A stretch of DNA of 59,558 nt from Agathobacter ruminis. Lineage in GTDB: Bacteria > Bacillota > Clostridia > Lachnospirales > Lachnospiraceae. The stretch spans positions 1 to 59,558 of the forward strand of contig NZ_PDYG01000087.1 of NCBI RefSeq assembly GCF_002735305.1, given 5' to 3'. A model generated the notes under the pieces. The model did no database searches and was not told the DNA's origin. It saw nothing but the letters and a program-made list of their open reading frames with translations. The translations under genes and the position numbers were made by a program. Below are positions 45,342-55,474 of the stretch, in pieces. The first letter of the stretch is position 1, and every line of letters starts with the position of its first letter.

Positions 45342-45359
45342 TTAGGAGGCATAATCAAC

Positions 45360-46370
45360 ATGTATAAAATCGGAATGATCGGTGCCGGAAGCTGGGGCAT
45401 CGCACTTTCAAAAGTTTTGGCCGATAACGGACATCATGTCGTTGTCTGGTCGATTGTGGAAGAGGAAATTCAAATGCTTCGTGAGCATCATGAGCATTTG
45501 GACAAACTGCCGGGCGTCAAATTGCCGGACAGTATAGAATTTACAACCGATATTTCGCAGGCAATCCGTGAGATGGATTTGATTGTACTTGCAGTACCTT
45601 CCGTATTTACCAGAAGCACGGCAAAGCGCATGGCGGAATATGTTGCAAAAGGACAGATTATTGTCTGCGTTGCAAAGGGAATTGAAGAGGATACACTGAT
45701 GACATTAAGTGATATTGTCGAGCAGGAAATCCCGGCTGCAACGGTTGCTGTAATGTGTGGACCTTCCCACGCGGAAGAAGTCGGAATCGGACTCCCTACT
45801 ACTGTGGTTGCAGGTGCGCATAAGAGAGAAACCGCTGAAAAAATTCAGGATATTTTTATGAATTCCGTTTTCCGTGTCTATACCAGCCCGGATGTGCTTG
45901 GTATGGAACTGGGCGGTTCATTGAAGAATGTGATTGCGCTTGCTGCAGGAATGGCAGACGGACTCGGATATGGAGACAATACCAAGGCGGCATTGATCAC
46001 ACGCGGAATCGCTGAGCTGACCAGACTCGCCACCAAGATGGGCGCCTGCGAAGAAACACTTTCAGGATTGACCGGCATCGGCGATTTGATTGTAACCTGC
46101 CAAAGCCGTCACAGTCGCAACCGAAAAGCGGGAATGCTGATGGGACAGGGCATGACCATGGAAGAGGCCACCAAAGAAGTCAAGATGGTAGTGGAAGGCA
46201 TTTATTCTGCAAAAGCCGCACTTGCGCTCGCAAAGAAATATCAGGTTTCCATGCCGATTATCGAAGGCGTGAACCGTGTGCTTTTCGAAAACGAAAAGGC
46301 TTCATCTGTTGTGGAATCCTTGATGATGCGCGACAAGAAGTCAGAGCATAGCACACTGGAATGGGAATAA
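45360..46370 (+). CDS. gpsA: Glycerol-3-phosphate dehydrogenase (NAD(P)+)
   Basis: Reduces dihydroxyacetone phosphate to glycerol-3-phosphate for phospholipids. 336 residues: Rossmann GAGSWGIAL, MCGPSHAEEV, catalytic Lys region GGSLKNVIALAAG and GDNTKAALITRG. AGGAGG precedes the ATG. Directly supplies plsY. Confidence 0.97.
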   Translation: MYKIGMIGAGSWGIALSKVLADNGHHVVVWSIVEEEIQMLREHHEHLDKLPGVKLPDSIEFTTDISQAIREMDLIVLAVPSVFTRSTAKRMAEYVAKGQIIVCVAKGIEEDTLMTLSDIVEQEIPAATVAVMCGPSHAEEVGIGLPTTVVAGAHKRETAEKIQDIFMNSVFRVYTSPDVLGMELGGSLKNVIALAAGMADGLGYGDNTKAALITRGIAELTRLATKMGACEETLSGLTGIGDLIVTCQSRHSRNRKAGMLMGQGMTMEEATKEVKMVVEGIYSAKAALALAKKYQVSMPIIEGVNRVLFENEKASSVVESLMMRDKKSEHSTLEWE

Positions 46371-46385
46371 GGATAAGGAAAAAAG

Positions 46386-46823
46386 ATGGAACAGACAATT
46401 CGAATCAAATATCTGAGCAATCAGATTGAAAAATTGGATTATATTGATGGAAAGAGCGACTGGATTGATTTGCGTGCGGCTGAAGATGTAGTAATGAAAG
46501 CCGGAGAATTCAAACTGATTCCGCTCGGCATCGCGATGGAACTGCCACAGGGCTATGAGGCACATGTGGTTCCGCGCAGCTCAACATTCAAAACCTGGGG
46601 ATTGATCCAGGTAAACAGCATGGGAATCATTGACTGCTCTTATTGTGGAGATCAGGATCAGTGGTTCGTACCGATGTATGCAACGCGTGACACCGAAATC
46701 CATATCAACGACCGTATTGCGCAATTCCGTATTATGGAAAATCAGCCGAAGATCCGTTTTGAAATGACGGAGCATCTTGGCAACAGCAATCGCGGAGGAT
46801 TCGGAAGCACCGGCAGATCATAA
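46386..46823 (+). CDS. dut: Deoxyuridine triphosphatase
   Basis: Hydrolyses dUTP to dUMP, protecting DNA and feeding ThyA. 145 residues with the five dUTPase motifs in order: [26 protein letters not shown] (the metal-binding Asp is the last), RIAQFRIM and the C-terminal arm RGGFGSTG. Motif 3 has CSYCG where DxDYRG is common. Confidence 0.92.
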   Translation: MEQTIRIKYLSNQIEKLDYIDGKSDWIDLRAAEDVVMKAGEFKLIPLGIAMELPQGYEAHVVPRSSTFKTWGLIQVNSMGIIDCSYCGDQDQWFVPMYATRDTEIHINDRIAQFRIMENQPKIRFEMTEHLGNSNRGGFGSTGRS

Positions 46824-46849
46824 ATTTTTCTATGGGGAGGTTTTTAATT

Positions 46850-47491
46850 ATGGAAGAAAGAAAAATTAAATTCTATTCGAAACAGGGCAACAATCTTGCA
46901 ATGCATGCCATTCCGGGACATTTCGCGACCAGTCACTCCCATATCAATTATTATATTGATGTGACCAGTATCGGAACCCGTATCAATGAGGCAAAAGCTG
47001 CAGCAAGAGCTTTTCAGCAAAAGATTCCGATGACCAAAGCTGTGGATACCATTGTATGTATGGACAAGACAGAGGTAATCGGAGCGTTTCTTGCGGAAGA
47101 ACTCGAGAAGAACGGTTATCGCAATTATAATATGCACGAGACGACTTATGTGGTTTCTCCGGAAATCAATGCGAACAATCAAATGCTGTTTCGAGACAAC
47201 AACAAAATGGCCATCCAGGGCAAGCATATCGTCCTGATGTTTGCAACCACTTCAACAGGTGATACCATTCGCCGTGCGCTCGAATGCATTCAGTACTATG
47301 GAGGAATTGTGGAGATGGTATGCTCCGTATTCTCGACCGTGGACAATGTCGAAGGATATGAGATTGACTATCTTTTTGACGAGAATGATATTCCGGGATA
47401 TGAAGCATATCCGGTACATGAATGTCCGTTCTGCAAAAAGGGTCATCCGATTGAAGCGATGGTAAACGGCTACGGATATTCAAAGCTTTAG
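46850..47491 (+). CDS. Phosphoribosyltransferase-like protein
   Basis: 213 residues with an orotate-type phosphoribosyltransferase fold. The PRPP loop reads VLMFATTSTGDT, keeping TSTGDT but lacking the acidic pair that usually precedes it. The C-terminus has a CPFCKKGHP knuckle that may bind zinc. GGGGAGG is nine bases before ATG 46850; a TTG at 46832 overlaps that site. Substrate unknown; it could be a regulator rather than an enzyme. Confidence 0.78.
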   Translation: MEERKIKFYSKQGNNLAMHAIPGHFATSHSHINYYIDVTSIGTRINEAKAAARAFQQKIPMTKAVDTIVCMDKTEVIGAFLAEELEKNGYRNYNMHETTYVVSPEINANNQMLFRDNNKMAIQGKHIVLMFATTSTGDTIRRALECIQYYGGIVEMVCSVFSTVDNVEGYEIDYLFDENDIPGYEAYPVHECPFCKKGHPIEAMVNGYGYSKL

Positions 47492-47581
47492 TACCAAAGT
47501 ACGGTGGTTCGTCAAAATAACAAATGTGATGCCAAAATATTATCTATTTTGACAATTCTAACAAAATGCCTCTTAGGGTAT

Positions 47582-47607
47582 TATAATTTCAGAGAAGCCG
47601 AAAGGCT
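47582..47607 (+). promoter_or_regulatory. -10 element and leader hairpin before the sugar ABC ATPase
   Basis: TATAAT at 47582-47587 has no good -35 at 16-18 bases, although TTGACA occurs at 47549-47554, 27 bases away. AGCC-GAAA-GGCT at 47596-47607 is a small tetraloop hairpin in the leader before AGGAGG. An activator-dependent promoter is possible. The rest of the 150-base gap shows nothing else clear. Confidence 0.5.
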
Positions 47608-47641
47608 ATGAAATTGATAATACTTTAGGAGGTATTTTATA

Positions 47642-48754
47642 ATGGCAAGTTTATCATTGAAAAACATTTGCAAAGTTTATCCAAACGGATTTGAGGCAGT
47701 TAAGGACTTCAACCTTGAAGTAGAAGATAAGGAATTCATCATCTTCGTAGGACCTTCAGGATGTGGTAAGTCTACTACACTTCGTATGATTGCCGGTTTG
47801 GAAGAGATTTCTTCCGGTGAATTGATCATCGACGGAAAGCTGATGAATGACGTAGAGCCAAAGGATCGTGATATCGCAATGGTATTCCAGAACTACGCTC
47901 TGTATCCTCATATGACCGTTTTTGATAATATGGCATTCGGATTAAAGTTACGTAAGGTTCCGAAGGATGAAATTAAGGCAAAGGTTGAAGAGGCAGCTCG
48001 CATCCTTGACCTTGAGAAATTATTGGATCGTAAGCCAAAGGCTCTTTCCGGTGGACAGAGACAGCGTGTAGCTATGGGTCGTGCAATCGTTCGTAATCCT
48101 AAGGTATTCCTTATGGATGAGCCTTTATCAAACCTTGATGCTAAGCTTCGTGTACAGATGAGATCTGAGATTTCTTCATTACATAACAGACTTGGTGCTA
48201 CCATCATCTATGTAACCCATGATCAGACCGAGGCTATGACACTTGGTACCAGAATCGTTGTATTAAAAGATGGTGTAATCATGCAGGTTGATTCTCCTCA
48301 GAAGTTATACAATGAGCCGAACAACTTATTCGTAGCAGGATTCATCGGATCACCTCAGATGAACTTCGTTGATGCAGAAGTTGTAGCAGAAGGTTCCGGA
48401 GCAGCTCTTAAGTTTGCTGATTTCAAGGTAACTCTTCCAAGCGAAAAGGCTAAGAAGCTTGTTGACGGCGGATATGTTGGAAAGACCGTTGTTATGGGTA
48501 TTCGTCCGGAAGACATCTATGATGATGCAGACAGCCTTGAGAAATTCTCTGAGAGCATCGTAAGCTCTGAAGTAACCGGATACGAATTGCTTGGTGCAGA
48601 AGTATTATTGTATTACACAATCGCAGGTGCAAACATGACCGCTCGTGTAAATTCTGATACTCCGGCTCGTTATGGCGATCAGGTTAAGCTTGCTCTTGAT
48701 GTTTCTAAGATTCATGTATTTGATAAGGAAACAGAGCAGACAATTACCAACTAG
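47642..48754 (+). CDS. msmK: Sugar ABC transporter ATP-binding protein (MsmX/UgpC type)
   Basis: 370 residues: Walker A GPSGCGKST, Q-loop FQNYALYPHMTV, signature LSGGQRQRVAMGRA, Walker B VFLMDEPLSNLDAK, H-loop VTHDQTEA, and the C-terminal TOBE/OB region. Such ATPases often serve several sugar importers at once, and no permease or binding protein is nearby, which fits a shared ATPase. Codon usage (CTT, GTT, GCT, CGT) is like that of the ribosomal genes and unlike its neighbours, suggesting strong expression. Confidence 0.92.
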   Translation: MASLSLKNICKVYPNGFEAVKDFNLEVEDKEFIIFVGPSGCGKSTTLRMIAGLEEISSGELIIDGKLMNDVEPKDRDIAMVFQNYALYPHMTVFDNMAFGLKLRKVPKDEIKAKVEEAARILDLEKLLDRKPKALSGGQRQRVAMGRAIVRNPKVFLMDEPLSNLDAKLRVQMRSEISSLHNRLGATIIYVTHDQTEAMTLGTRIVVLKDGVIMQVDSPQKLYNEPNNLFVAGFIGSPQMNFVDAEVVAEGSGAALKFADFKVTLPSEKAKKLVDGGYVGKTVVMGIRPEDIYDDADSLEKFSESIVSSEVTGYELLGAEVLLYYTIAGANMTARVNSDTPARYGDQVKLALDVSKIHVFDKETEQTITN

Positions 48755-48803
48755 GATTTGACTTTTAAGTCCCGGTTCGATAAAATTAAACAGTGGTAAA
48801 TAT

Positions 48804-48836
48804 AAAACCGGGTGTGATATTTACACCCGGTTTTTA
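48804..48836 (+). terminator. Terminator of the sugar ABC ATPase gene
   Basis: AAAACCGGGTGT at 48804-48815 pairs perfectly with 48823-48834 around a seven-base loop, ending in a T-run. Confidence 0.93.
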
Positions 48837-48865
48837 AATGTTATAAAATGACGGGAGAATCAGCC

Positions 48866-49951
48866 TTGGTATCCAATCAAAAATTTGAATTCACATTATC
48901 AGAAATTCATGAAATCACCAGTCTTTCCTGCTATCTCTTCACTGCGGAGGGAATGCTGATAGCATCGGTTGGCGAGGAATCGGCAGATGCGGAAACGGCA
49001 TTTTTGAAGCTGAAGCAGCAGGAGTTTGAACAGGAGCAGGAAGCACAGTTTCATTGCTTTTTGATCGCAATCGAAGAGGAAACAGAATATGTCCTGCTTT
49101 TATCCGGAGAACCGTATCAGGATACGATTGGCAGGATGGCTGCGGCACAGGTTCGCACCCTGGCAATGGCTTCGGCACAACAGTATGACCGTGCCGGCTT
49201 CATGCAAAATGTGATTCTGGCCAATATGCTTCCGATTGAGGTGATTACCAGAGGCAAGAAATTACATGTGGAAAATGCAAGGCGTGTGGTTTATATTATT
49301 GATACTGCGAAGAAAAACCACGAGCTGGTATTGGCTACGGTAAAGAATCTGTCCAATATCAAGAACAAAGATTTTGTATTTCGACTGGATGAATCATCTG
49401 TCATCCTGGTCAAGGAACTTCCGGAATGTGATAATGAGACAGAAGAGGATCGTTTCCTTCAGGAGACGGCATCTCAGCTGGTTGACAATATTCATATGGA
49501 GGTTATGGTCAAGGCGAGAGTCGGATATGGCAACCCGGTGGAAAAACTGATTGATGTTGCAAAATCATATCAGGAAGCCAGAATGGCACTGGAGGTTGGC
49601 CGTGTATTCTATGCACAACAGGATACGATTTCCTATGGCAGACTCGGTATCGGCCGTCTGATTTATCAGCTTCCGCAGAGTTTATGTGAAATGTTTATCC
49701 GAGAAGTCTTTGGTGAGACGGTCCCGGATATTTTAGAGGATGAAGAGGCGATGAATACCATCAATCGCTTTTTCGAAAATTCATTGAATATTTCAGAGAC
49801 GGCAAGACAATTGTATTTGCATCGCAATACACTGGTATACCGTCTGGAACGAATTGAAAAAGCCATCGGCCTTGATATTCGTAATTTTGAAGATGCCATG
49901 ACATTCCGCATTGCGGTAATGGTATTGGCACATATGAAGGAGAATGTTTAA
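48866..49951 (+). CDS. CdaR/PucR-type transcriptional regulator
   Basis: About 361 residues. An N-terminal sensory region, a central GGDEF-like fold as in CdaR-type proteins (ARVGYGNPVEKLIDVAKSYQEARMALEVGR) and a C-terminal PucR helix-turn-helix (LNISETARQLYLHRNTLVYRLERIEKAIGLD). TTG 48866 has GGGAGA seven bases upstream; an ATG at 48848 is in frame but has no ribosome site. The location after a sugar ATPase hints at control of carbohydrate uptake. parE begins three bases after its stop. Confidence 0.85.
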   Translation: MVSNQKFEFTLSEIHEITSLSCYLFTAEGMLIASVGEESADAETAFLKLKQQEFEQEQEAQFHCFLIAIEEETEYVLLLSGEPYQDTIGRMAAAQVRTLAMASAQQYDRAGFMQNVILANMLPIEVITRGKKLHVENARRVVYIIDTAKKNHELVLATVKNLSNIKNKDFVFRLDESSVILVKELPECDNETEEDRFLQETASQLVDNIHMEVMVKARVGYGNPVEKLIDVAKSYQEARMALEVGRVFYAQQDTISYGRLGIGRLIYQLPQSLCEMFIREVFGETVPDILEDEEAMNTINRFFENSLNISETARQLYLHRNTLVYRLERIEKAIGLDIRNFEDAMTFRIAVMVLAHMKENV

Positions 49952-49954
49952 TTT

Positions 49955-51907
49955 ATGGCAACAAAGTATGATGCGAGCAGTATTTCCATATTAGAAGGTC
50001 TTGAGGCGGTGCGCAAGCGTCCGGGAATGTACATCGGAAGCGTAACGACCAAGGGACTGAATCATTTGATTTATGAAATCGTGGACAATGCGGTGGATGA
50101 GCACCTGGCAGGCGAATGCGACACAATCTGGGTGACTTTGGAAGCGGATGGCTCCTGTACGGTAGAAGATAACGGACGCGGTATTCCGGTGGGAATGCAT
50201 GCAAAGGGCGTATCTGCTGCACGTATTGTATTTTCAACATTGCATGCGGGTGGTAAATTTGACAATACCGTTTATAAAACAAGCGGTGGTTTGCACGGTG
50301 TTGGTTCTTCGGTTGTAAATGCACTTTCCACACGCATGGATATCGAAATTTCCCGTGACGGCCTGATTCATCATGATGGATATGAGCGCGGTGTGCCGGT
50401 GGTTAAGCTGGAGAAAGGACTGCTTCCGACACTGGGAAAAACCAAAAAGCATGGCACGAAAATTAATTTTCTTCCGGATCCGGAAATCTTTGAAAAGACC
50501 AGATTCCGTGAGGATGATGTCAAGAGCCGTATGCATGAAACGGCATATTTAAATCCTAATTTGACAATTATCTATGAAGATCGACGCGAAGATAACGAAA
50601 AGCGTCCGGATGGACAGCCGGAGCATATCGAATTTCACGAGCCGGAGGGCATTGTCGGATTCGTCAAAGATATCAACAAAAAGCAAAAACTTGCCGGACT
50701 TCATGATGTCATTTCATTTCATGGTGTGGCTGAGGGGATTGAAGTGGATGTTGCATTTCAGTATACCGATGAATTCCATGAGACAATTTTAGGCTTTTGT
50801 AATAATATTTTTAACTCTGAGGGCGGCGCGCATCTGACCGGATTTAAGACTGCTTTTACAGCAGTTATCAATTCTTATGCGCGTGAACTCGGAATTCTTA
50901 AGGACAAGGATCCAAACTTCAACGGAGCAGAAGTGCGAAGCGGCATGACGGCCGTTGTCTCCGTAAAACATCCGGATCCTCGTTTTGAAGGACAGACAAA
51001 GACCAAACTGGATAATCAGGATGCGGCCAAAGCGGTATCAAAGGTAACCAATGACAAGATTCCACTTTATTTCGATCGAAATCTGGAAGTGTTAAAGGCT
51101 GTGATTGCCTGCGCAGAAAAAGCGTCAAAGATTAGAAAAGCAGAGGAACGCGCGCGCACCAATTTGCTGACCAAACAAAAATATTCCTTTGATTCCAACG
51201 GCAAACTTGCCAATTGTGAAAGTCGTGATGCTTCCAAGTGCGAAATTTTTATCGTCGAGGGAGATTCTGCGGGCGGTTCTGCAAAGACGGCACGCAATCG
51301 TATGTATCAGGCAATTTTGCCGATACGCGGTAAAATATTAAATGTCGAGAAAGCAAGTATTGATAAAGTGTTGGCCAATGCGGAAATCAAGACGATGATC
51401 AATGCATTTGGCTGCGGATTTTCTGAAGGCTATGGCAATGATTTTGATATTTCCAAATTGCGTTATGACAAGATTGTTATTATGGCCGATGCGGACGTCG
51501 ACGGTGCGCATATTTCGACCTTGCTGCTGACTCTGTTTTACCGCTTTATGCCGGATTTGATCAATGAGGGACATGTCTATGTGGCAATGCCTCCGCTCTA
51601 TAAAGTACAGCCGGCAAAGGGTGATGAGATTTATCTGTATGATGATGCGGCTCTGGAAAAATACCGCAGAAGACATGAGGGTGAAAAATTTACACTCCAG
51701 CGTTACAAAGGTCTTGGAGAAATGGATGCGGAACAGCTGTGGGAGACCACTTTGAATCCGCAAACCCGTATGATGAAGCGCATCGAGATTGAAGATGCGA
51801 TGATGGCAAGTGATATGACTTCCCTTTTGATGGGAAATGATGTCGTGCAGCGCCGCGAATTTATTTATGAGCATGCATATGATGCAGAGCTCGATTATAA
51901 TGCATAA
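49955..51907 (+). CDS. parE: Type IIA DNA topoisomerase, ATPase subunit (ParE/GyrB-like)
   Basis: 650 residues: GHKL ATPase (EIVDNAVDEHLAG, DNGRGIPVG, TSGGLHGVGSSVVNALS), transducer, TOPRIM domain with EGDSAGGSAK and metal-binding DADVDGAH, and the C-terminal YKGLGEMDAEQLWETT. Full length. ParE and GyrB cannot be separated firmly by eye. It is called ParE because the partner lacks the gyrase GyrA box and because the genome replication-origin context of gyrBA is absent. Confidence 0.85.
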   Translation: MATKYDASSISILEGLEAVRKRPGMYIGSVTTKGLNHLIYEIVDNAVDEHLAGECDTIWVTLEADGSCTVEDNGRGIPVGMHAKGVSAARIVFSTLHAGGKFDNTVYKTSGGLHGVGSSVVNALSTRMDIEISRDGLIHHDGYERGVPVVKLEKGLLPTLGKTKKHGTKINFLPDPEIFEKTRFREDDVKSRMHETAYLNPNLTIIYEDRREDNEKRPDGQPEHIEFHEPEGIVGFVKDINKKQKLAGLHDVISFHGVAEGIEVDVAFQYTDEFHETILGFCNNIFNSEGGAHLTGFKTAFTAVINSYARELGILKDKDPNFNGAEVRSGMTAVVSVKHPDPRFEGQTKTKLDNQDAAKAVSKVTNDKIPLYFDRNLEVLKAVIACAEKASKIRKAEERARTNLLTKQKYSFDSNGKLANCESRDASKCEIFIVEGDSAGGSAKTARNRMYQAILPIRGKILNVEKASIDKVLANAEIKTMINAFGCGFSEGYGNDFDISKLRYDKIVIMADADVDGAHISTLLLTLFYRFMPDLINEGHVYVAMPPLYKVQPAKGDEIYLYDDAALEKYRRRHEGEKFTLQRYKGLGEMDAEQLWETTLNPQTRMMKRIEIEDAMMASDMTSLLMGNDVVQRREFIYEHAYDAELDYNA

Positions 51908-51931
51908 AAAACAAGAAAGAAGAGTATTTGA

Positions 51932-54166
51932 ATGTCTGATCAGAATATTATTCAAACAGAATATTCCGAACATTTGCAGAAATCATTTTTGGATTATGCG
52001 ATGTCTGTCATTGTTGCGCGTGCATTTCCGGATGTGCGTGATGGATTAAAGCCGGTACAGCGGCGCACTTTATATGATATGTATGAACTGGGTGTGCGCT
52101 ATGACAGACCATATAAGAAGAGTGCACGTATTGTCGGTGATACCATGGGTAAATATCACCCGCACGGTGATTCTTCCATCTATGGAGCACTCGTTGTTCT
52201 GGCGCAGGATTTCAAAGAGGGCCAGGCACTGATTGACGGGCATGGTAACTTCGGTTCCATTGAGGGAGATGGCGCAGCGGCAATGCGTTATACGGAAGCA
52301 CGTCTGCAAAAAATCACGCAGGAGGCATATCTTGGCGATCTCGACAAGGATGTTGTTGATTTTATACCGAATTATGATGAAACCGAAAAAGAGCCTGTGG
52401 TACTGCCGGTACGTGTGCCGAATCTGTTGATCAACGGATCGGAAGGAATCGGTGTCGGAATGGTGACCAGCATTCCGCCGCACAATCTTGGCGAATGCAT
52501 CGACGGCGTGATTGCCTATATGAAGAATCCGGATATTACCAATGCTGAAATGATGGAATATATTCCGGGACCGGATTTTCCTACAGGCGGAATCATTGCA
52601 AACAAGGATGAATTGCTCAGCATTTATGAAACCGGACAGGGAAAAATCAAGGTGCGCGGCAAAGTGGAGCTTGAAAAGGCAAAAGGTGGCAAAGAGCGTC
52701 TTGTCATTACAGAGATTCCGTATACCATGATCGGTGCCAATATCGGTAAATTTTTGAATGATGTGGCTTCTTTAGTTGAGACACGCAAGACTTCCGATAT
52801 TGTTGATATTACGAACCAGTCTTCCAAGGAAGGCATTCGCATCGTGCTTGAGTTAAAGCGCGGTGCTGATGTGGAAGCATTAAAGAATCTGTTATACAAA
52901 AAGACCAAACTCGAAGATACATTTGGTGTGAATATGCTTGCGGTGGCGGACGGAAAGCCGGAAACCTTGTCTTTGGTGCAGATTATCCGTCACCATGTCA
53001 ATTTTCAATTCGATGTCAATACCAGAAAATATAAGACGCTTCTGAGCAAAGAAATGGACAAAAAAGAAATCCAGGAAGGCTTGATTGAAGCTTGTAATGT
53101 CATCGATTTGATCATTGAGGTGTTGCGCGGCAGCAAGGAAGTGAAGCAGGCGAAGGCCTGTCTGACCGAAGGAATCACGGACGGAATTGCCTTCAAGTCA
53201 AAAGAGTCCGAAAAAATGGCGAAGCAATTGCATTTCACACAAAATCAGGCACAGGCGATTCTCGACATGAGACTGCACCGCCTGGTTGGTCTCGAGATTG
53301 AGGCACTCATGGCAGACCACAACGAGACACTTGCAAAGATTGCGGAATATCAGGATTATCTGTCAAACCGTGCATCTATGGCAAAGCATATCATGAAGGA
53401 ATTAAAGGCGTACAAGAAAGAGTATGAGCGCGCCAGACGAACCGAAATCGATAACCTTGCGGAAGCGGTTGTGGAAGAAAAACCGATTGAAGTGAAAGAT
53501 GTTGTCTTCCTGATGGACCGCTTTGGATATGCAAAGACCATCGATCTTGCAACTTATGAAAGAAACAAAGAAGCTGCCGATGCGGAAAATAAATATGTCT
53601 TTGTCTGCAAAAATGTCGGAAAGATTTGTATCTTTACCGATCATGGCAATATGCACAGCATAAAGACACTGGATTTGCCATTTGGAAAATTCCGTGACAA
53701 GGGAGTTCCGATTGACAATCTCTCCAATTATGACAGCAAACAGGAACGCTTTATCTATGTCTGTGATCTCGATGCGATTGCGGGACAAAAGATGATATTT
53801 GCGACGAAGACTGCGATGATTAAGCAGGTTGACGGCACGGAATTTGTGGCATCAAAACGCACCATTGCCGCGACCAAACTGGCAGATGATGATTTGGTAT
53901 TGAATGTCAGCCCATTGACAGAAGGAATGACCATGGTGATGCGCTCCGCAAAGGAAGCATTCCTGAGAATTGCCTGTGATACCATTCCGGAAAAGAAAAA
54001 AACTGCAATTGGAGTCAGAGGTATGAAGCTGGATGCACAGGATGAATTGCAGGCAGTATATTTCCTTACAGAGGGTGACAACCGTGTGGTTGAAGTGAAG
54101 GGAAAAGAGGTTTCCCTGAATCGTCTTCATATCGGAAATCGTGATACGAAAGGTGTTAAGAGATAA
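51932..54166 (+). CDS. parC: Type IIA DNA topoisomerase, cleavage subunit (ParC/GyrA-like)
   Basis: 744 residues. The active-site Tyr is in AAMRYTEARL. The quinolone-region helix is YHPHGDSSIYGALV: Ser and Ile at the usual positions, with no sign of classical resistance changes apart from the natural variation. The C-terminal domain is shorter than in GyrA and I see no QRRGGRG GyrA box, consistent with topoisomerase IV. It follows parE by 24 bases. folC starts directly at the base after its stop. Confidence 0.85.
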   Translation: MSDQNIIQTEYSEHLQKSFLDYAMSVIVARAFPDVRDGLKPVQRRTLYDMYELGVRYDRPYKKSARIVGDTMGKYHPHGDSSIYGALVVLAQDFKEGQALIDGHGNFGSIEGDGAAAMRYTEARLQKITQEAYLGDLDKDVVDFIPNYDETEKEPVVLPVRVPNLLINGSEGIGVGMVTSIPPHNLGECIDGVIAYMKNPDITNAEMMEYIPGPDFPTGGIIANKDELLSIYETGQGKIKVRGKVELEKAKGGKERLVITEIPYTMIGANIGKFLNDVASLVETRKTSDIVDITNQSSKEGIRIVLELKRGADVEALKNLLYKKTKLEDTFGVNMLAVADGKPETLSLVQIIRHHVNFQFDVNTRKYKTLLSKEMDKKEIQEGLIEACNVIDLIIEVLRGSKEVKQAKACLTEGITDGIAFKSKESEKMAKQLHFTQNQAQAILDMRLHRLVGLEIEALMADHNETLAKIAEYQDYLSNRASMAKHIMKELKAYKKEYERARRTEIDNLAEAVVEEKPIEVKDVVFLMDRFGYAKTIDLATYERNKEAADAENKYVFVCKNVGKICIFTDHGNMHSIKTLDLPFGKFRDKGVPIDNLSNYDSKQERFIYVCDLDAIAGQKMIFATKTAMIKQVDGTEFVASKRTIAATKLADDDLVLNVSPLTEGMTMVMRSAKEAFLRIACDTIPEKKKTAIGVRGMKLDAQDELQAVYFLTEGDNRVVEVKGKEVSLNRLHIGNRDTKGVKR

Positions 54167-55474
54167 GTGACTACAGAACTCTTACAATTCTTGGATACAA
54201 TCAAAAACAAAGGCTCTGTGCTAGGCCTTTCAAATATGAAACATTTGATGGAGGCTCTGGGCAACGTACAATTGGCGTTGCCCATTATCCATATTGCGGG
54301 AACGAACGGAAAAGGTTCCGTGGGAGCTTATCTGTCTTCCCTTTACCGCCGGATGGGACTGACGGTAGGCAGATATACTTCACCGGCAGTTTTTTCGCCG
54401 CTGGAAGTATTTACATTGAATGATATTCCGATGTCTGCCGATGAATATGAGACTCTTATGGAGCAGATTCGCTGTGTATGCAGCGAACTGCCGGAAGCAC
54501 AGTGGCCAACCATATTTGAAGCGGAAACAGCAATTGCCTTTTTGTGGTTTGCAAAGAAAAAGCCTGATATCATATTGATGGAATGCGGTATGGGCGGAGC
54601 GGAAGATGCGACGAATGTGCTGGATACACCGATTGCATCGGTTATCACATCCATCAGCCTGGATCATATCCGCTTTTTGGGAAATACCTGTGAAGAAATT
54701 GCTTCCGTAAAAGCGGGAATCATCAAGTCACATTGTCCTGTTTTTTCTGCTCCGCAGACAGAAGGTGTCAAATCGGTTTTGTCCAAATATGCAGACGAAA
54801 AAGATGCAGAAATTACATTTGTTGATACGCATGATATCCGGCTCGAATCAGAAAAGCCTGGGCAGTTATGCTTTTCATGGAAACAGATTACATTTGAGAC
54901 AAAAATGGCAGGCCATTATCAACTGATTAACTGTGCATTGGCTTTGGAGACATTTCTGGGGACCATCGATCGGATTGCACCGGATTGTCTGGCAAAAGAT
55001 GCGGCATATACTGCAAAGCTTCAGGAAGCGATTGCAAATACATCATGGCCCGGCCGTTTTGAAGTGATTTCCGAAAATCCGTTGGTGATTCTGGACGGCG
55101 CACATAATGAAGGGGCGGCATTGGAATTGGCAGAAAGCTTACGGCACAGTTTTGGCCAATCAAAGATCGTTATGGTTATGGGTGTGTTGAGCGACAAGGC
55201 TCATGCGAAGATGTTGTCGATTTTGCTACCGTTTGCATCCGAACTCATTACGCTGACTCCACCGGACAATCCAAGGGCATTCTCCGGGATGGAATTATAT
55301 CAGGAAGCAAAACAACTGAATCAAATGCCAATGCGTGTGGCCGACAGTGTCCGGGAAGCAATTCAGATGGCGCTTGAGCAGAATCAACCGATTCTGTTTT
55401 GTGGGTCTTTATCGTATTTGGGAGCTGTAAGAAAGGAATGGAATGATGGAATTAAAAGTAGGATTAACAAATGA
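54167..55474 (+). CDS. folC: Folylpolyglutamate synthase/dihydrofolate synthase
   Basis: Adds glutamate to dihydropteroate and to folates. 435 residues, GTG start adjoining the parC stop. P-loop AGTNGKGSV, TSPAV, the central EAETAIAFLWF, SLDHIRFLG, and DGAHNEGA in the C-terminal domain. First gene of the folate block; its final 29 bases overlap the thioesterase gene. Confidence 0.93.
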   Translation: MTTELLQFLDTIKNKGSVLGLSNMKHLMEALGNVQLALPIIHIAGTNGKGSVGAYLSSLYRRMGLTVGRYTSPAVFSPLEVFTLNDIPMSADEYETLMEQIRCVCSELPEAQWPTIFEAETAIAFLWFAKKKPDIILMECGMGGAEDATNVLDTPIASVITSISLDHIRFLGNTCEEIASVKAGIIKSHCPVFSAPQTEGVKSVLSKYADEKDAEITFVDTHDIRLESEKPGQLCFSWKQITFETKMAGHYQLINCALALETFLGTIDRIAPDCLAKDAAYTAKLQEAIANTSWPGRFEVISENPLVILDGAHNEGAALELAESLRHSFGQSKIVMVMGVLSDKAHAKMLSILLPFASELITLTPPDNPRAFSGMELYQEAKQLNQMPMRVADSVREAIQMALEQNQPILFCGSLSYLGAVRKEWNDGIKSRINK

